A DNA stretch of 64,000 nucleotides from an uncultured Opitutaceae bacterium. Its GTDB lineage: Bacteria > Verrucomicrobiota > Verrucomicrobiia > Opitutales > Opitutaceae. Positions 1 through 9,275 of the stretch are shown one piece after another. Positions within the stretch are counted from its first letter, which is position 1; every line of letters starts with the position of its first letter. Both the position numbers and the translations under genes were made by a program. The notes beneath the pieces are model-generated. The model was not told the DNA's origin, searched no databases, and saw only the letters and a list, made by a program, of their open reading frames with translations. The DNA is taken from the NCBI GenBank assembly GCA_951813085.1, contig OX638348.1, positions 939,627 to 1,003,626 of the forward strand, given 5' to 3'.

Positions 1-130
1 TCAATGAGCTTTTTGACGCGCAATCTTGGCGAACTCGGGTTGTGCTAGCGTTTGGGGGCATTCCATAGCGCCAGCATGGTAAAGAGAATAAATGATTACT
101 CGCAGTTGCGTTGAGACGAGTTAGGATATG

Positions 131-144
131 TGAAACGTGTTTCA
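131..144. promoter_or_regulatory. LacI-type palindromic operator, copy 1
   Basis: TGAAAC-GT-GTTTCA has perfect 6-bp arms. It matches the two 16-bp palindromes at 2546 and 9023 except for the two central bases. LacI/GalR-family regulators commonly bind even palindromes of this size and style. Here it lies left of the insertion element, so its target gene is not visible; the element may have separated it from a gene. The rest of the first 230 bases holds no recognisable gene. Confidence 0.5.
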
Positions 145-205
145 TGCGGTTGAACCCGTTTGAGTTAGTGATTCGTTAGAGCGTATGGCGGTGTAAGGAT
201 ATTTG

Positions 206-1498
206 TGTAAACTTTTTTTACAGATGCTTGGTTATTTGTTGTTTTCTGTGATTCTGTCTCCGAACTCAATGGTAAAGCGGTCCAGGGCCGCGGTCCCGTT
301 CCTCGCGGGCCTGGTCCATTTCCTGGAGATGCTGCGAATCGCCAGGTAGAAGAGCCTGTAGAGCGAGTCCGTGGTCGGGAAGAGGTTACGGTTGCGGCTG
401 ATCTTCCTGGACGAGCTGTTGAGGGGCTCGCCGGCGCTGGCGGCGCATATGGACCTTGCCGATGTCCTCGGGGCAGTCGAAGAGCGGGGTCGCGCTCTCC
501 CAATGCGCCTCCCAGCTTCTGCCGATCGCGGGGAAGCGCTCGTCGCGCTTGGACCGGAACTGGTCCAGGGCCAGCTTGGCGGCCTCGGCTGCCGGGGCCT
601 TGCAGAGGCTCCTCAGCTCCGAGGCAGCCTGCCTCTTCTCCTTCCAGCTGACGCGCTTGAGGCTGTTGCGGAGCATGCGCGCGAAGCGCAGCTGTGCTTC
701 GCGGCCTTCGGGTAGACCGTCTCGATGGCCTCGGACAGGCCGGACAGGCAGCATACCAGGATGCCGGATACGCCCCGGCTCTTCAGCTCGGTGAAGACGT
801 TCAGCCAGAACTTGGAGCCCTCGCTCTGGGAGGACCGCATCCCCAGCGCCTCCCTGCGCCCCTCCATCGCTATCGCCAGGGCTAGGCAGACCGCCCGGTT
901 GGAGACCTCGGCCTCGCGCCGCGCCTTGGCCACGGTCGCGTCGAAGTGGACGATCGGGTACGCCCGCTCCAGCGGCCGCGCCTGCCGCTGCTCGACCTCC
1001 TCGGCCGCCGCCTCGGCGGCGCTGGGGATGAGCATGGGCGAGACCTCCACCTTGTGCATCCCAAGCAGGCGCTCCTGGACGTCCCGGACCGCCAGGCCCC
1101 GAGAGCGCAGGCTCACGACCGCCTCGCCGAAGCCGTCGAAGCGGCGCTGCCTCTTCGGAGCGAGCGCCGGCTCGAGCTCGCCCTTGCGGTCCCGGGGAAC
1201 CTCGATCGCAAGCTTCCCGTCGTCGCTGCGAAGCGTCTTGCCGCTGCGCCCGTTCCCGCCATTGGCCCAGGCATGCTTCCCCCGCCCCAGGTGAGCGGTC
1301 AGCTCCGCGTCCAGAACCCGGTTCATCAGCCGCTTCTTCAGCTCTGCTAAAAGCCCTTCGGGACCTACCAGGCCCTCCGGGCCGCTATAGCCGTCGAGAG
1401 GCTGGTCGATCAGCTCCTCCTTGATCTCGTCTTCCATTCGATGCTCTCTCTAGCGCTTAAGAACATCAGTTCGAATCATTTACACAAAAAATTTTACA
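206..1498 (-). mobile_element. Degenerate IS256-family insertion sequence
   Basis: The broken transposase is bracketed by imperfect terminal inverted repeats: TGTAAACTTTTTT at 206-218 and, as its reverse complement, TGTAAAATTTTTT at 1486-1498 (12 of 13 match). The length of about 1.3 kb fits the IS256 family. The interior is clearly richer in GC than the flanking DNA, which suggests transfer from a high-GC host. Exact ends and any target duplication could not be fixed. Confidence 0.6.
232..1437 (-). pseudogene. IS256-family (Mutator-type) transposase, inactivated
   Basis: The protein follows the IS256 pattern: an N-terminal AELKKRLMNRVLDAELTAHL segment, the first catalytic Asp in PIVHFDATVAKAR, then RMLRNSLKRVSWK, then the C-terminal NRNLFPTTDSLYRLFYLAIR and FGDRITE segments. 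These pieces lie in three reading frames, so there are at least two frameshifts: one after VYPKA (about 710) and one after FDCPEDIGKV (about 450). Where the family normally has a VDGL motif with the second catalytic Asp, this copy reads VCCLSGLSEAI, as though nine bases had been lost. A transposase missing that Asp and shifted twice cannot be active. Its stop, TAA, was found by following the third frame. It shows no relation to the neighbouring catabolic genes. Confidence 0.85.
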
Positions 1499-1639
1499 GG
1501 CTCAGCGTATTGAATAATTCCATTTCTTCGCCGCTTCGTTTGATTGGCTTCAAATTACCGTTTCCTCCCCCCGCAATACCCTCCGGGTATTTTTCCTTTC
1601 ATTGGGCGATATCTGGTAACGAATTTACTTTTTAGATTC

Positions 1640-1682
1640 CCTTGCAACACGATAGAAAAGCGTCTCCTACCTTGGCTCTGCT
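1640..1682 (+). promoter_or_regulatory. Upstream element shared with 4271-4314
   Basis: CCTTGCAACACGATAGAAA followed about 11 bases later by CCTTGGCTCTGCT recurs, nearly identical and with almost the same spacing, at 4271-4314. Both copies end 25 to 65 bases before the first codon of a degradation gene (HAD-like here, sulfatase there). This suggests a common promoter or operator; which it is cannot be told from two copies. The rest of the 300-base gap after the IS element shows nothing else. Confidence 0.4.
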
Positions 1683-1746
1683 CGTTTGTCTGCATTCGAT
1701 GCGAGTGGCCGACGGGATTGATGAGAAGCGAGGTCGTACCAATTAG

Positions 1747-2452
1747 ATGAAAATCTCTGGCGTTAAAGCCCTCACTTTCGATGTGGGCGGGACCGTATTC
1801 GATTGGCGGGGAACGATCGAAGGGGAAGTCCGCGGTCTTGCCGATGCGCGGGGGGCGGATGTAGACTCTCGGCAGTTCGCTACGGATTGGCGCGTGCGCA
1901 TGTTCGAAGATCTTTAACGGGTAAAGTCGGGTGAACTCCCACGTATGAACGCCGATGCCTTGCATCGACGAGGTGCTTGAAAAACACGGTTCGCTGGAAC
2001 TCTCTTCGGTCGAGCGCGACGAGCTGAATCAAGTCTGGCACCGAATGAATGCCTGGCCCGGATCCGTTGATGCCATCCACAAATTGCGGGGCGACTACAC
2101 GACGTCGGTTTTAACGGTTTTGAGCTATGCAATCACAGTGGACTGCTCGAAACGAAACGGCTTGAGTTGGGACGGTATCCTGTCGGGTGAATTCATGGAT
2201 CATTACAAGAAGGATCCCGAGGCCTACCGGCAAGGCGCGGCATTTTTGGGGCGCCAGCCAGGAGAAGTGATGATGGTCGCCGCCCACACGGCTGATTTGA
2301 TGGGAGCGAAAAGTGCAGGAATGAAAACGGCCTACATTCACGTCGAAGAGGAATGAACGGATGTCTTTCCTAATCCGGAGCCGGTTCATCCTCTGGGTGA
2401 ATTTGATGTAAGCGCCCGCAGCTGGGCTGAGTTGGTTGAGAAGCTGACCTGA
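1747..2452 (+). pseudogene. HAD-superfamily hydrolase (haloacid dehalogenase type II-like), decayed
   Basis: The start MKISGVKALTFDVGGTVFDWRG is the HAD motif I region (DxGxTxxDW). The C-terminal part has PGEVMMVAAHTADLMGAKSAGMKTAYI, the usual motif III/IV stretch of type II 2-haloacid dehalogenases. Between them the gene is broken three times: a TAA about 56 codons in (EDL*RVKSGELP, probably a former Gln), a frameshift near 1958, and a TGA after HVEEE (former Arg or Trp), after which the frame continues as TDVFPNPEPVHPLGEFDVSARSWAELVEKL to a real stop. Intact relatives are about 230 residues, which fits this span. Type II dehalogenases cleave halogen from 2-haloacids, but many relatives are simple phosphatases; the substrate cannot be named. 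Confidence 0.7.
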
Positions 2453-2545
2453 GATCGCGGGCGATTTCACGCTCCGCCATTTACTCATTATTTTTGAGAA
2501 ATGGTATCAATCGGCACCCTTTGCTCGTTCCCTTTGGCGGATGAT

Positions 2546-2561
2546 ATGAAACATGTTTCAT
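2546..2561. promoter_or_regulatory. LacI-type palindromic operator, copy 2
   Basis: ATGAAACATGTTTCAT is a perfect 16-bp palindrome about 190 bases before the sulfatase start at 2749. An identical 16-mer occurs upstream of the transporter at 9023, and a near-identical one at 131. The identity across unrelated upstream regions argues for binding of one regulator, probably LacI/GalR type. The rest of this 300-base gap shows no gene. Confidence 0.65.
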
Positions 2562-2748
2562 TCAATCTAGCTCGCATCTCTAATGTTTCCAGTTGCAGTC
2601 TCTCGATAAGCTCTCAGCAGCGAAATCATTAGATTCCTCTTATTGTTCTAAACTCTGGCTACCTTGAAAAACGCCCGCGGTTTTGAATCGCGTTTTCGCA
2701 ACTTGGTTAATCTCAATGATTAGCTCCATTTAAGCGAATATCTCCAAT

Positions 2749-4242
2749 ATGAAACGTCCCAATATCATTCTCATAATTACGGATCAGCAGCGCTACGAGA
2801 CGATTGCCGCGCTGGGGTATCCACATGTCAATACGCCAAATTTGGACCGTTTAGCGAATGAGGGCGTGACCTTTTCCCAATGCCACGTTACCTCGCCATC
2901 CTGCGGGCCCTCGCGGGCCAGCCTTTTCACCGGTCACTTCCCGCACAATTTCGGAGCCTTGAAGAACAATGATGCCTAGCCGCGCACTTGGGTGCAGGAT
3001 TTGAATGACAGCGGCTATCACTGCGTGAATATCGGAAAGATGCATGCGGATCCTTACCATAAGGATCATGGCTTTCATGAGCGTTTCATTGTGGAGAACA
3101 AGCAACGAAGGGAGTCCGAACGCGGTTGGTCCGGCAATCCGCATATCTTCAATGACGAGTGGGACAAAGCCTTGGATTTGCATGGAATCGATCGCCCGGA
3201 AAAATCGTTCTACGGGCAGTGGCCCGACAAGAAGGAGCATCAAGGAGCCTATGAGTGGCAATTTGCGGAAAATCTGCATCCCGATGTGTTCGTCGGAGAC
3301 CTCGCGTTGCGTTAGTTGGACAAATCCGCCTATGGCGACGATTCGGTCGATGGGATGGATGATCAGCCTTTGTTTCTGCAAATCGGCTTTCCCGGTCCAC
3401 ACCCGCCCTTCGATCCTATCGAGAGCTATACCAAGGAGTATATGGATAAAGAGCTGCCCATAATTCCTGTTACGCAAGAAGAGATGGATGCTCAGCCCGA
3501 GACACTAAAATCGTTACGCAAGCGAATGACCGAACGCTTTGCCGATTCCATTGATTTCGATCCGCACGCCAGTGAGGAATCCCGTAAAAGGCAGCGGGCT
3601 TACTATTTGGCTAACATGACGATGATCGATGAGAAAGTAGGACAGATTATGGATAAGCTGGGCGAGCGTGGCCTTCTAGAGAATTCGGTCGTCCTCTTTA
3701 CTTCGGATCATGGCGATTGTCTCGGCGATCATGGATTGGTCGAAAAATGGAACATGTACGATTCCTCTGTACGGGTACCCTTGGTTGTTTGGAGTCCCGA
3801 TCGATACCAGGGTGGCCGTAGTGTGGATGCCCTTACGCAATGGTTTGATATTGGCCCTACGATTCTTGAACTGGCCGGTTTGAATCCCCCCGACAAAATG
3901 GAAGCGAAATCCCTCATCCCTTTTCTGGAGGACCGTCCCGATGCCGACGAGCGTGAGTATGTCTTTTCTGAGCATGCCCAAGACCTCATACTTCAGGACG
4001 TGGATCACTGTCTCATGATTCGCGGCAAGCGATTCAAGTTGGTCGAATACTTCGGAAAGAATGACGGACAGCTGTTCGATTTGGAGAATGACCCTGATGA
4101 GTTAAAGGATCTTTGGGACGACCCGAATTTTAGTGAAGAGAAAGGTATTCTACGTCAGGTCCTTTCGGAGTGGTTTGTCTCCAGTACCACTCGGGCAACC
4201 GGTTGGTGGAAAGATCCAGTGGCTAAACCTAAAGTTTGTTAA
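2749..4242 (+). pseudogene. Sulfatase (alkaline phosphatase fold), two in-frame TAG codons
   Basis: This is a type I sulfatase that hydrolyses sulfate esters. The N-terminal metal site reads MKRPNIILIITDQQRYE. The formylglycine signature SCGPSRASLFTG has the modifiable Cys at residue 52, and the second metal site appears as FTSDHGDCLGDHGL. No signal peptide is visible, so it may act in the cytoplasm. The frame is continuous over 497 codons apart from TAG at 2977-2979 (NNDA*PRTW) and TAG at 3313-3315 (LALR*LDKS). In both places a Trp fits the family and one G-to-A change turns TGG into TAG. Everything after each TAG is still in frame and well conserved, so the damage is recent or is a sequencing artefact. 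A palindromic operator lies upstream and a second sulfatase follows. Confidence 0.85.
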
Positions 4243-4270
4243 GCGATCGGGATTAAATCATTTTAATTTG

Positions 4271-4314
4271 CCTTGCTACACGATAGAAACACTTCACTGA
4301 GCCTTGGCTCTGCT
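4271..4314 (+). promoter_or_regulatory. Upstream element shared with 1640-1682
   Basis: CCTTGCTACACGATAGAAA followed by CCTTGGCTCTGCT repeats the element before the HAD-like gene, with one base of difference in the first block. It ends 24 bases before the second sulfatase's start codon, a position suited to a promoter or its operator. Confidence 0.4.
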
Positions 4315-4338
4315 TGGCATTAATCGAGTATCAGAATC

Positions 4339-5930
4339 ATGAAAAAATTCACATGCATCTTTATCCATCCTCCTAGTTATCTCCAGCTTGCTGATTAGCC
4401 TGGTGCTCGAGGCCGCTGTCGTTCCGGTTCCTGACACGGTGGAGCCGCGTTTGCTCGAGAATGCCAAGCCGCGCAATGTCGTCTTCATTTTGTCGGACGA
4501 TCATCGCTACGATGCCATGAGTTTCATGGGGCATCAGTATGCAACGACGCCGCACATGGATTCGATGGCGGCAAATGGCGTGCATCTCAAAAACGCGTTC
4601 GTTACTACGTCCCTGTGTTCGCCTAGTCGCGCGTCTATCCTTACGGGACTTTACACCTTTCGTCATCGAGTCATCGATAATCAACGCATGGTGCCCGAGG
4701 GTACGCAGTTCTTTTCTCAGTACCTCCAAAAAGCGGGCTACCGTACAGGTTACGTAGGAAAATGGCACATGGGCCGCGCCAACGACGATCCGCGTCCGGG
4801 CTTCGACCATTGGGTCAGTTTCAAGGGGCAAGGAAGGTACTTCCCCCCCACTCCAGACTACACTATCAACGTCAACGGTAAACGAGTGAAGCAGGATGGA
4901 TACATCACTACCTTGCTAACGGATTACGCCATCGAGTTTCTGGAAGCGCAGAAGGGAACGGAACAGCCCTTCATGCTCTACCTTTCCCACAAGGCGGTCC
5001 ACGATCCCTTCACACCCGAGGACAAGTATCGTGGCAAGCTCGCCGAAAAGCCCTTTATCGAGCCGAAGAGCGCGGAGCCAGTCGACGGCAACTCCCTGAA
5101 TCGTCCGCGCTGGCTGCTCGACCAGCGTAACAGTTGGCACGGGATGGACTTCGCATTGCACTCCACCGAAGGGATGGAGCGCTTCTATAAGAGCTACTGC
5201 GAGGCCCTGTGTTCGGTTGACGACAGTATCGGCGCTGTTACTTGAGCAGTTGAAGAAAATGGGCATCTACGAGGAGACATTGGTCATCTACATGGGCGAC
5301 AACGGCTCCATGTTTGGCGAGCATGGCTTGTTCGACAAGCGCGTTGCCTACGAGACTTCGAGCCGGGTGCCGATGCTAATGCAATGCCCGGAGCTCTTCG
5401 AAGAGGGAACGGTTGTCGATCAAGTCGTAGCGAATATCGATATCGCCCCGACCATCATGGAAGCGATGGGATTGCGAAAGCCGCCGCACATGGATGGGCA
5501 GAGCTTCATCCCGCTAGCCCAGGGCAAGAACATCCCATGGCGGGACTACTTCCTCTACGTCTACTACTGGGAGCAAAACTACCCGATGACGCCGACTCAC
5601 TTCTCTTTGCGCGGCGACGAATACAAGTACACGACTTACTACGGTCTTTGGGACACCGACGAGCTGTTTGACATTCTAAAGGATCCTCAAGAGCAAAATA
5701 ACTTGGCCCACGATCCCAATTTCGCTACCACTAAAAATGAGATTCAAGATCGGCTGTATGCCATGATGGACGATTTGGGCGGCATGGACATTCCTATGAA
5801 TCCGCCTCGCGGGAATCAGCAAAACAAGCGGCTCCGCGGAAATGCGTACTTTAATCGAAGCGGTGAACAGGCGGCTGACTTTCCCGAGGCGATGGTTGTC
5901 GAAGAGCCGCTTAGGAAGATCCTCAAATAG
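4339..5930 (+). pseudogene. Secreted sulfatase with two frameshifts
   Basis: The formylglycine motif reads TTSLCSPSRASILTG, with the Cys codon at 4616. The metal-binding segments are RNVVFILSDDHRYD and, near the C-terminal half, IYMGDNGSMFGEHGL. The leader MKKFTCIFI continues in the +1 frame as LLVISSLLISLVLEA; read together they give an ordinary signal peptide, so one extra base lies near 4366. A second extra base near 5237 separates SVDDSIGAV from LEQLKKMGIYEETLVIY. Corrected, the protein is about 530 residues, normal for the family. N-terminal Thr-Thr-Ser and a C-terminal MNPPRGNQQNKRLRG tail resemble sulfatases of polysaccharide loci (inference). It follows the first sulfatase and probably desulfates the same glycan. 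Confidence 0.85.
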
Positions 5931-5963
5931 CAAAGGGTAGCCATTTTCAGAACTAATAAAATC

Positions 5964-7970
5964 GTGGGAGCGGGTTTGTCCCGCGACTGCTTGACCTTCC
6001 TAATCCTGTTCCTGATGGGCGCGAATGGCTCCCTGGGGCAGGAAAGCTTATCGGATCGTTTTGTCCGCTGGCTGAGCCCATCGGTGAGGGCCATGGACGT
6101 GGAAATCGAATCATTGCGGGAACGGAGCGAAGGGCTTCCTGAACCGGCGCCCTTTAACCGTAGTGTTAGCCTGGGCTATCATTCGAGCCCTTTTTATTCA
6201 GATGATGAACTGAGTTGGATAGAGATTGATCTTAAAAAGGAGCAGGAATTCGACCAGATTGCGCTCCTTCCGGTCTTTGTAGAGATGCCTTTGTTCGAAG
6301 GTCGAAGTTACGGGTTCCCGGTCCGATTCAAAATCGAAGTATTTTGGGAAGATCGGACGGACCCGATACTCGTTGCCGATCATAGCGAGGAAGACTATGA
6401 CCATGTTCATGGCTATCCCTTTCGTGCTCCCTTTACGAAACCGATTGTCGGCCGGTACGTGCGAATGACCTCATTGCGTCACGCGAAGGTTTTAGATCGC
6501 TGGGGCATTTCCTTAGCGGAGATCCTGATTCTCAATGGACCCTTGAATGTTGCGGTGGGTTGCCCGGTAACGGTAGGGCCTAGCCCTGGCTATGGAAGGA
6601 TTGGCTGGAATCGGAATTATCTTACGGACTTTTGCAGTCCATTAGGGCCGCCTGTTGTTGCGGAAACCAGTCCGACCAATGGCCTGCGTTGTATCCATGG
6701 TGATGATCCAGAAACTGTTAAATGGGTGCAGGTGGATTTGGGAGACGCTGTTCTGATCGACGCTATTCGTTTGCTGCCGTCCCGGCCGACCGATACTATC
6801 GACTCTCCGGGAACTGGATTCCCGGTTCAGTTCAAAATCGAAGCGAGCAATGATCCGGCGTTTAGTAAAAAGCAATTGATTTTCAGTTCAAGCCCTGAGG
6901 CGTATCCAAACCCGGGGGACAATCCAGTCGAAATTCATGCGGAAGGGGAAGTCGCTCGATATTTGAGAATCACCGCAACGCGGCTCAGCAATCTCGCGGC
7001 GCGGTATTCTTTCAGTCTCAGCGAGATGCAAATGTATTCGAAAGGACGCAATGCAGCATTGGGTAAGCAGGTCTCCGCCTCGGATGTATTCGACAATCCC
7101 ATATTCCCTCGATGGAAACCTTCCGCTCTGGTTGACGGCTACAACAGTCAGAATCGTCTTATTGAATTGCCCGACTGGCTGGCCGGTCTTGAAGAACGCC
7201 GGCAATTGAGCGCCCGCCTGCTTGCGCTGGAAAACGAGAGGGAGCAGAAAAGCGAGACTATCGTGGTAGCCGCCACAACCGGGACGTTAGCGATATCGGG
7301 AATCCTGGCGATCGGGGCCGTGGGATTTTCGATGTCCTATCAGCGGAAGAAGAAAAAAGAAACCGAAGAGGTCCGTAGGCAGATTGCCAGGGACCTGCAC
7401 GATGATATCGGCGGAGATTTAGGCGGCATACTATTGATTAGCGAAGGTGTTCTGCAAAGACCCGGATTATCCGATGAAGTATGCGACGAACTCCGGGATA
7501 TTCACGACATCGCCAAAGGATCCAATGAAGCGCTGCACGATATCGTCTGGCTGATTCGCGAAGAGCGGGACTTGGCTGATCTTGTCTTGCGTCTACGCGA
7601 AATGGCTCAATTGCTGTTGCGAAAGATTCCGTTCGCTTGGGAAGTCCTTCCTGAAACGATCCCCGCTCGGCCAGCGCCTCTCAATGTGAGGCGCCATGTC
7701 TTTTTCGCTTTTAAAGAAGCTCTCACCAATATTGCAAAACATGCGGATGCGGAACAGGTAACGATAGCGATCGAAATTTCAACTACGCCACCGTCAATTG
7801 CGTTGCGATTGGTGGATGACGGTAGAGGCTTCGACCCGGAGGTCGATTCAAAGGGCTACGGATTAAGGAATTTGCGGCGACGCTGCCAAGCCTTGAATGG
7901 GAATTGCGAGATTGTATCAACTCCGGGCGAAGGAACCCGGATTGATTTGGTTTTCTCTTTGAAGGATTAG
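5964..7970 (+). CDS. Discoidin-domain sensor histidine kinase (HisKA_3)
   Basis: A membrane sensor of 668 residues with a GTG start and a cleavable leader ending around GSLGQE. Two tandem discoidin/F5-8C-like domains follow, about residues 40-195 and 196-360, marked by WIEIDLKKEQEFDQIALLPV and WVQVDLGDAVLIDAIRLLP. A short coiled linker and one transmembrane helix (about 432-455) lead to a NarL-type dimerisation domain, RRQIARDLHDDIGG, with the phosphorylated His at residue 479. The HATPase_c domain has the N box EALTNIAKHAD and the G boxes VDDGRGFDP and GYGLRNLRRRC. Discoidin domains often bind galactose-type sugars, so direct sensing of polysaccharide outside the membrane is a fair inference. 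The response regulator starts two bases after this gene's stop. Confidence 0.88.
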   Translation: MGAGLSRDCLTFLILFLMGANGSLGQESLSDRFVRWLSPSVRAMDVEIESLRERSEGLPEPAPFNRSVSLGYHSSPFYSDDELSWIEIDLKKEQEFDQIALLPVFVEMPLFEGRSYGFPVRFKIEVFWEDRTDPILVADHSEEDYDHVHGYPFRAPFTKPIVGRYVRMTSLRHAKVLDRWGISLAEILILNGPLNVAVGCPVTVGPSPGYGRIGWNRNYLTDFCSPLGPPVVAETSPTNGLRCIHGDDPETVKWVQVDLGDAVLIDAIRLLPSRPTDTIDSPGTGFPVQFKIEASNDPAFSKKQLIFSSSPEAYPNPGDNPVEIHAEGEVARYLRITATRLSNLAARYSFSLSEMQMYSKGRNAALGKQVSASDVFDNPIFPRWKPSALVDGYNSQNRLIELPDWLAGLEERRQLSARLLALENEREQKSETIVVAATTGTLAISGILAIGAVGFSMSYQRKKKKETEEVRRQIARDLHDDIGGDLGGILLISEGVLQRPGLSDEVCDELRDIHDIAKGSNEALHDIVWLIREERDLADLVLRLREMAQLLLRKIPFAWEVLPETIPARPAPLNVRRHVFFAFKEALTNIAKHADAEQVTIAIEISTTPPSIALRLVDDGRGFDPEVDSKGYGLRNLRRRCQALNGNCEIVSTPGEGTRIDLVFSLKD

Positions 7971-7972
7971 CT

Positions 7973-8629
7973 ATGTCGAGAACGAATGATACTCGAGTTT
8001 GGTTGGTTGAGGACAACGACTCCTACCGTAAAGCGGTGGCCGGAACGCTAGGCCGTTCCTCGGGCATTCAGTGCGACCGCGAATCTCGTTCGGCGGAGGA
8101 GTTAATAGCGGAGCTGGAAAAAGGGGGGGCTCCGGATGTCATATTGCTGGACATTCAGCTGCCGGGCAGTGACGGCATATCATCATTGCCGCTCATAAGA
8201 TCGCGCGCTCCGAAGAGCAAGATTCTCGTACTGACCGCATTCGACGACAGTGAAAAGATCTACAATGCGGTTTGCGCAGGAGCATCGGGGTACCTCCTAA
8301 AATCAGCAGGGGCGGATGATATCGTTCAGGCGATTGACGAAGCCATAAGCGGCGGAGCGCCAATGACGCCATCCCTTGCGATTCGCGTTCTCAGGCAATT
8401 CTCCGATTTGCTGTCCCCTTCGAAACTGCCCGAGGACTACGAGCTTTCAGAGCGGGAAATCGGGATTCTTCGCTTGATGGCCGAAGGTTTCATCAAGAAA
8501 GAAATTGCGGAACAATTGTCGATTAGCCAGCACACGGTGAATTCCCACATCCGGAGAATCTACGACAAGTTGCACGTGCACACCAACACAGCGGCGGTAG
8601 CTAAGGCGATTCGGGAAGATATCGTTTAG
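7973..8629 (+). CDS. NarL/FixJ-type response regulator
   Basis: The N-terminal receiver domain has the acidic pair VEDND, the phosphorylated Asp in VILLDIQLPG (residue 60), the Thr of VLTAFDD and the Lys of YLLKS. The C-terminal LuxR helix-turn-helix reads LSEREIGILRLMAEGFIKKEIAEQLSISQHTVNSHIRRIYDKL. Length is 218 residues, standard for the family. It lies two bases downstream of the discoidin kinase and is surely its partner. Likely targets are nearby sulfatase or transporter genes, but no direct-repeat binding site was identified. Confidence 0.92.
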   Translation: MSRTNDTRVWLVEDNDSYRKAVAGTLGRSSGIQCDRESRSAEELIAELEKGGAPDVILLDIQLPGSDGISSLPLIRSRAPKSKILVLTAFDDSEKIYNAVCAGASGYLLKSAGADDIVQAIDEAISGGAPMTPSLAIRVLRQFSDLLSPSKLPEDYELSEREIGILRLMAEGFIKKEIAEQLSISQHTVNSHIRRIYDKLHVHTNTAAVAKAIREDIV

Positions 8630-8765
8630 CGTGATTGCGGTAGTGTCGTGATCTTCAGGGAGGCCACTAGCGGCGGCCGCATAAATTCGGCGACATCGAT
8701 TCTGTGGTTGTCGGATTCGAGGCCCTACTTCGGTTGTAATACCGTCTCTCAAATTTAGTGAGTAG

Positions 8766-9026
8766 ATGGCGGAGGCTGAAATGGTTTGCAACCAGGCGAG
8801 CGACGAGTGCGAGGCCAGCCTTGAAACGGAAGATTATCTAGAGGCTACCTTCTCGGAGAAAAACATCATCGGCTATGTCCGGTGAACTTACCTGACCAAG
8901 GGCGAGCCTCATGGAAGAGGTGTGAAGCAGGGCCTGGTGGGTTTCGAGGAGGAGCTGCATTCAATTTTGGGAGCGGCCTATCGCTCGGGGAACATGAAAA
9001 TTGGAACGTACGAGAAGGGAATATGA
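8766..9026 (+). pseudogene. Unrecognised gene remnant with one internal TGA
   Basis: A frame of about 86 codons runs from ATG to a TGA that overlaps the palindrome at 9023. It reads through a single internal TGA at about residue 40 (IIGYVR*TYLTKGEPHGRGV), where Trp or Arg could have stood. Composition and the phrases KQGLVGFEEELHSILGAAYRSGNMKIGTYEKG look like real protein, but I do not recognise the family. It may be a relic of a gene that once stood before the transporter, or chance. The rest of the 646-base gap holds only the operator and the shared 19-mer. Confidence 0.3.
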
Positions 9027-9038
9027 AACATGTTTCAT
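9023..9038. promoter_or_regulatory. LacI-type palindromic operator, copy 3
   Basis: ATGAAACATGTTTCAT is identical over 16 bases to the copy at 2546. It stands about 240 bases before the transporter start. Two perfect identical palindromes plus the copy at 131 support a shared regulator for sulfatase and transporter. Confidence 0.65.
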
Positions 9039-9152
9039 TGGATAGTAATGGCTGACTTCCGGGTGATCAATTCAATGTGAATGCTTAGCGGCAGGTAACA
9101 TTCCCCTGGAAAGCCAGACAAAGCGGTCAATCGCGTCGTCGTTGCGATGAAC

Positions 9153-9171
9153 CGCCCGCTACCTTAATTGC
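9153..9171 (+). promoter_or_regulatory. 19-bp upstream element shared with 52940-52958
   Basis: CGCCCGCTACCTTAATTGC is present, base for base, here about 105 bases before the transporter and again about 55 bases before the agarase-like gene at 53014. Similarity continues a few bases further (cTCGgGG and tTCGaGG). The sites are 44 kb apart in unrelated sequence, so a common binding site or promoter is likely. Confidence 0.45.
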
Positions 9172-9275
9172 CTCGGGGATCTTCACTCAATTTGCCGCAG
9201 GTCTTTCCTTTAATACCTTGCCAACCTTAATAATCGTACCTGAAATTCGGGGACAGCAACCTACCATCTACAAGC

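Noticed and set aside
165..1350. Several long open frames on both strands in the first 1.4 kb
   Set aside because: They are shadows of the GC-rich transposase; only the minus-strand frames join into a known family.
2666..2700. Possible second operator or terminator AAAACGC...GCGTTTT before the sulfatase
   Set aside because: The arms are short, the loop long, and no second copy was found.
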